64,000 bases of DNA from Hydractinia symbiolongicarpus (Eukaryota; Cnidaria; Hydrozoa; Anthoathecata; Hydractiniidae), in contig NC_079882.1 of the NCBI RefSeq assembly GCF_029227915.1, positions 4,092,001-4,156,000 of the forward strand. The letters are read 5' to 3'. The position numbers were made by a program, and so were the translations under genes. Shown here one piece after another: positions 61,854-64,000 of the stretch; the first letter of the stretch is position 1, and the number at the start of each line of letters is the position of its first letter. The notes below the pieces were generated by a model. It saw nothing but the letters and a program-made list of their open reading frames with translations, ran no database searches and had not been told where the DNA came from.

Positions 61854-62534
61854 ATGACAGATATTATGAAATTATACCCGAGCTTACCGCCGAGTGCACC
61901 GGATCATGAGCCTGATGAAAGTCAGGTCTATCGATTGAAGAAAATAGAGGAAATAGAACAATACCTACGAAGCGAGATTAAACAACGCGAAAAACGCGCT
62001 AAAAAATTTGGGATGCATGGGACTTGGGTGCACTACATGGACCACGGATTGGTCGCCATAAGCGTGATCACGAGCGGTGTTGGTATTGGGAGTATGCTCA
62101 GCGGCATCAGAGTTCCTCTGGCCGTCGCAATGGGTGGGATCAGCATCGCAGTAGGGTTGGGACAGACTGCTTCAAAGCAAGGTAGGAAAAAGCTGAATTA
62201 CAAACGCAAAAAGCATGATAGTATAAGATTATTAGCGGAAACGAAGCTGAATAGTATTGTCGATTTGATTTCGAAAGCCACCGAGAATGGAGTGATTAGT
62301 GACTACGAATTTACCCTTATTATGCAAGAGAAGCAAAAATATATGCTGCTAAAGGAGGAGATTCGCCAACGCACTAAGAAAATCGTGGAGACGATCAATG
62401 AAAAAGAAAGGCAGCAATTAGTCGCTCATGGAAGACATGAAGCCAGAGAAGAACTGTTAAAGAACTTACAATCTGCTCAATATGTAAGAAATACCTGGAT
62501 GAACCGCCTAAATATTCATAATCTAATTTGTTAA
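61854..62534 (+). CDS. Compact-cluster gene 3: intact 226-aa membrane/coiled-coil protein
   Basis: Intact and intronless. The N-terminus is Pro-rich (KLYPSLPPSAPDHEPDESQ). A charged helix follows (YRLKKIEEIEQYLRSEIKQREK), then two hydrophobic segments rich in Gly (about residues 65-105: GLVAISVITSGVGIGSML and PLAVAMGGISIAVGLG). A long charged helical region comes next (HDSIRLLAETKLNSIVDLIS, YEFTLIMQEKQKYMLLKEEI). It resembles a family recurrent in cnidarian predictions, often multicopy, of unknown role; a virion or membrane protein is conceivable. It is the only long member of the cluster without a lesion. Its stop lies 8 bp from the end of the convergent gene 4. Confidence 0.65.
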   Translation: MTDIMKLYPSLPPSAPDHEPDESQVYRLKKIEEIEQYLRSEIKQREKRAKKFGMHGTWVHYMDHGLVAISVITSGVGIGSMLSGIRVPLAVAMGGISIAVGLGQTASKQGRKKLNYKRKKHDSIRLLAETKLNSIVDLISKATENGVISDYEFTLIMQEKQKYMLLKEEIRQRTKKIVETINEKERQQLVAHGRHEAREELLKNLQSAQYVRNTWMNRLNIHNLIC

Positions 62535-62542
62535 TGAACAAA

Positions 62543-62860
62543 TTAGACGATACCCACAACCTCACCTGTTTTAGCGTCAACCATGAAATCTCCTTCATAA
62601 ATTATTGTTCGTTTCTGTTTTGCTTCGAGGCCTTTGATGTACTCATCGAGTATTTTCATAGCCGTGATTTCTAAGCATGATTTACAATGAGGCCCGAGGG
62701 TTTGTGTCGAAGCGTCCTTATGCTTGACATTTCGGATCACTTCGAGTAGGTCGACCCTCTTGAGAGTTAAATAACCCTTAATACCCAACGACTTTGCCTC
62801 TCTTTTCAATCGTTCATGTTTATTACACCACAACGAATAGTTCCTCTTCATCTGAATCAA
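62543..62860 (-). CDS. Compact-cluster gene 4: SAP/Rho-N-like domain protein, probably truncated
   Basis: A 105-aa ORF. The segment at about residues 17-42 (HERLKREAKSLGIKGYLTLK) has the L..A...GIKGY..L.K..L helix-extension-helix pattern of SAP or Rho N-terminal DNA-binding domains. A C...C pair follows (PHCKSCLEI), then a short tail ending DAKTGEVVGIV. Related GIKGY-type modules occur, as I recall, at the N-terminus of longer proteins in large cnidarian mobile elements. This one could be a truncated relative or a small stand-alone DNA-binding protein. The start codon lies inside the decayed tail of gene 5, so the true start is uncertain. Confidence 0.5.
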   Translation of the reverse strand: MIQMKRNYSLWCNKHERLKREAKSLGIKGYLTLKRVDLLEVIRNVKHKDASTQTLGPHCKSCLEITAMKILDEYIKGLEAKQKRTIIYEGDFMVDAKTGEVVGIV

Positions 62861-63411
62861 GGTGTCGTGTCCTTAAAGGTTGTTGCACCGGTTTATACTT
62901 ACATTCTTCCAGAAGAACCTGAATGAAATGCTTTGAATTCTGCCGATAAATGCTGGATATTTTTAAAATGCAGATGCATTCGCAAGCTTGGTTTAGTGGT
63001 ACTGCTTGGTCGTAGAAATACGTTCTTTAATTTTTGTGTTCAGGTATCTACCGTTCTTCACTGATGAGGTTGTGAACTTAATACCATATAATTGGTGCAT
63101 CCTAGCCAGGATACACTTGTATTTTTTAGCCATTCAGGATTTTGATGTATATCAAATGACATGTTAAGCGAAGATCCATGGTCATATCTGGATGCACCAT
63201 TTGAATACAGCCCCTTTGGCGTTATGATTAGCAACGATGATATCTTGCTTCCATTTTTGTACCCTATAACATATCTAGAATCTTTGCCCTTATTAGCTTG
63301 AATAGGATCGCTAAGTACGATGTTCTCAATTTGAACCTCCTCGATGCTTAGTACTGCTGGTTCTCTATAAAAATCTCTGGTCTCTACAGAGTAATTGTAA
63401 AATTTGAACAT
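62823..63411 (-). pseudogene. Compact-cluster gene 5: conserved protein with multiple breaks
   Basis: The open part is 63058-63411, starting MFKFYNYSVETRDFYRE and containing DSRYVIGYKNGSKISSLLI, ITPKGLYSNGASRYD and SFDIHQNPEWLKN. After that the frame diverges, and recognisable pieces continue in other frames. One is NGRYLNTKIKERI near 63040. Another is a C-terminal piece with QVLLEECKYKP and an acidic end, LDSDEEELFVVV, stopping at 62823. The gene was thus about 190 codons and now has at least two lesions. Similar proteins occur in cnidarian predictions with unknown function; an acidic C-terminus is common in single-strand DNA-binding proteins, but that is only a hint. The tail overlaps the start of gene 4. 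Confidence 0.5.
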
Positions 63412-63574
63412 CTTTTATTATAATAACCAAGGCCCAATTAACAATTTTTACGAATACACCACCCACCTTTGTACGTTATATGCATCTATCATATTTATCA
63501 AGATCAATCCCCCATTCATCGCAATATTTCTTAGTCATATTTATTTGATAGAACTCTGGTAACTGGCATTATAT

Positions 63575-63829
63575 GGAATTTCCCTTTACTCATATTCTGT
63601 ATAATATGAGTATATGCTATTGCGCATGACGTCATATGATTTCGTTTATATTATTATGTGTTAGTATTTAATATATCTTACATTTAATATTATTTTGTGT
63701 TGGTGATTGGCAGATGACGTCATGTATTTCTGGTATATATTATTATGTGTTGGTTTTTGGCATATTCATATTATTTTGTGTTGGTGATTGGCAGATGACT
63801 TAGGGAATTTCCCTTAGGTCGACGTCGAC
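63575..63829. promoter_or_regulatory. Cluster of CRE-, kappaB- and palindrome-type motifs within short tandem repeats
   Basis: Two exact TGACGTCA palindromes (63627-63634, 63715-63722), GGAATTTCCC (63575-63584), GGGAATTTCCC (63803-63813) and the palindrome GTCGACGTCGAC (63818-63829) lie within 255 bp. A 16 bp unit, TATTATTWTGTGTTRG, recurs at 63649, 63688, 63738 and 63769, and 'ggtgattggcagatgac' occurs twice. A 9 bp inverted repeat, ACTCATATT/AATATGAGT, lies at 63588-63611. This could be a regulatory or terminal region of the compact cluster. Binding by host factors is not shown. Confidence 0.45.
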
Positions 63830-63904
63830 TGCATCAGAACGTTCATTTCTCTATCTCTGTCATAGTATGTTCGAAAAACCCCGGATCGAATAGGTTTAAA
63901 TACA

Positions 63905-63939
63905 TCATAGTTGATAGACAAAAACCCTATCAACTATGA
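63905..63939. repeat. Perfect hairpin, 13 bp stem and 9 nt loop
   Basis: TCATAGTTGATAG - ACAAAAACC - CTATCAACTATGA with no mismatch. It lies just right of the palindrome-rich block, 60 bp before the window edge. Confidence 0.85.
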
Positions 63940-64000
63940 ATACATTGATTTCCTCATGCATACCGTAATGCTTCGAATAAACGCCAGGGCGTTTATTAAA

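Noticed and set aside
60195-63411. Bacterial contamination as the source of the intronless cluster
   Set aside because: No ribosome-binding-site pattern, operon structure or bacterial family is seen. The proteins resemble families I associate with cnidarian genomes, and the flanks are host-like A/T-rich DNA with a Tigger terminus.

Overview
This is AT-rich, intron-rich animal DNA, and the best clue to the host is the gene at 55.9-57.5 kb. It encodes a secreted protein with eight copies of the CX3CX3CX3CX3CC cysteine module known from minicollagens and other nematocyst wall proteins. That makes the organism a cnidarian. The AT-richness, short introns and repeat content fit a hydrozoan or other medusozoan, but the species cannot be fixed from the window alone.

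Layout. 1-2.0 kb: degenerate A/T-rich repetitive DNA. 2.3-4.9 kb: a Tigger/pogo-type DNA transposon on the minus strand. Its two-exon transposase has a plus-strand HIRAN-like gene inside the intron, and its right end abuts a TA. 4.9-14.8 kb: three copies or fragments of a non-autonomous element with roughly 400 bp terminal inverted repeats, embedded in further repeated and inverted sequence. 15.5 kb: a short minisatellite. 22.1-23.3 kb: a two-exon gene for a small secreted protein, possibly cytokine-like. 26.2-38.8 kb: a complete 18-exon PDZD8 orthologue on the minus strand (SMP lipid-transfer, PDZ, C2-like, C1 and coiled-coil regions, 1088 aa). 40.2-43.6 kb: decayed Copia and Gypsy retrotransposon pieces and a SINE tail. 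43.8 kb and 49.0-49.4 kb: tRNA-derived SINEs. 44.4-48.4 kb: a LINE with an uninterrupted 1199-codon ORF, tandem repeats upstream and a TAA/TTA microsatellite tail. 50.7-53.2 kb: a 9-exon cyclin A gene. 55.9-57.5 kb: the lectin/minicollagen-module protein. 60.2-63.4 kb: a compact intronless cluster of five ORFs on both strands, with 17 bp and 8 bp between neighbours. It looks virus- or large-transposon-derived and is partly broken by frameshifts. 63.56-63.94 kb: short tandem repeats, palindromes and a perfect hairpin.

The ordinary host genes are PDZD8, cyclin A, the small secreted protein and the nematocyst-type protein; they show no functional link. The most unusual items are the nematocyst-type domain combination, the compact virus-like cluster at the right edge, and the HIRAN-like gene nested antisense in a transposase intron. 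Exon boundaries were read by eye from GT/AG sites and reading-frame continuity. Family names rest on recognised motifs, not on database searches.
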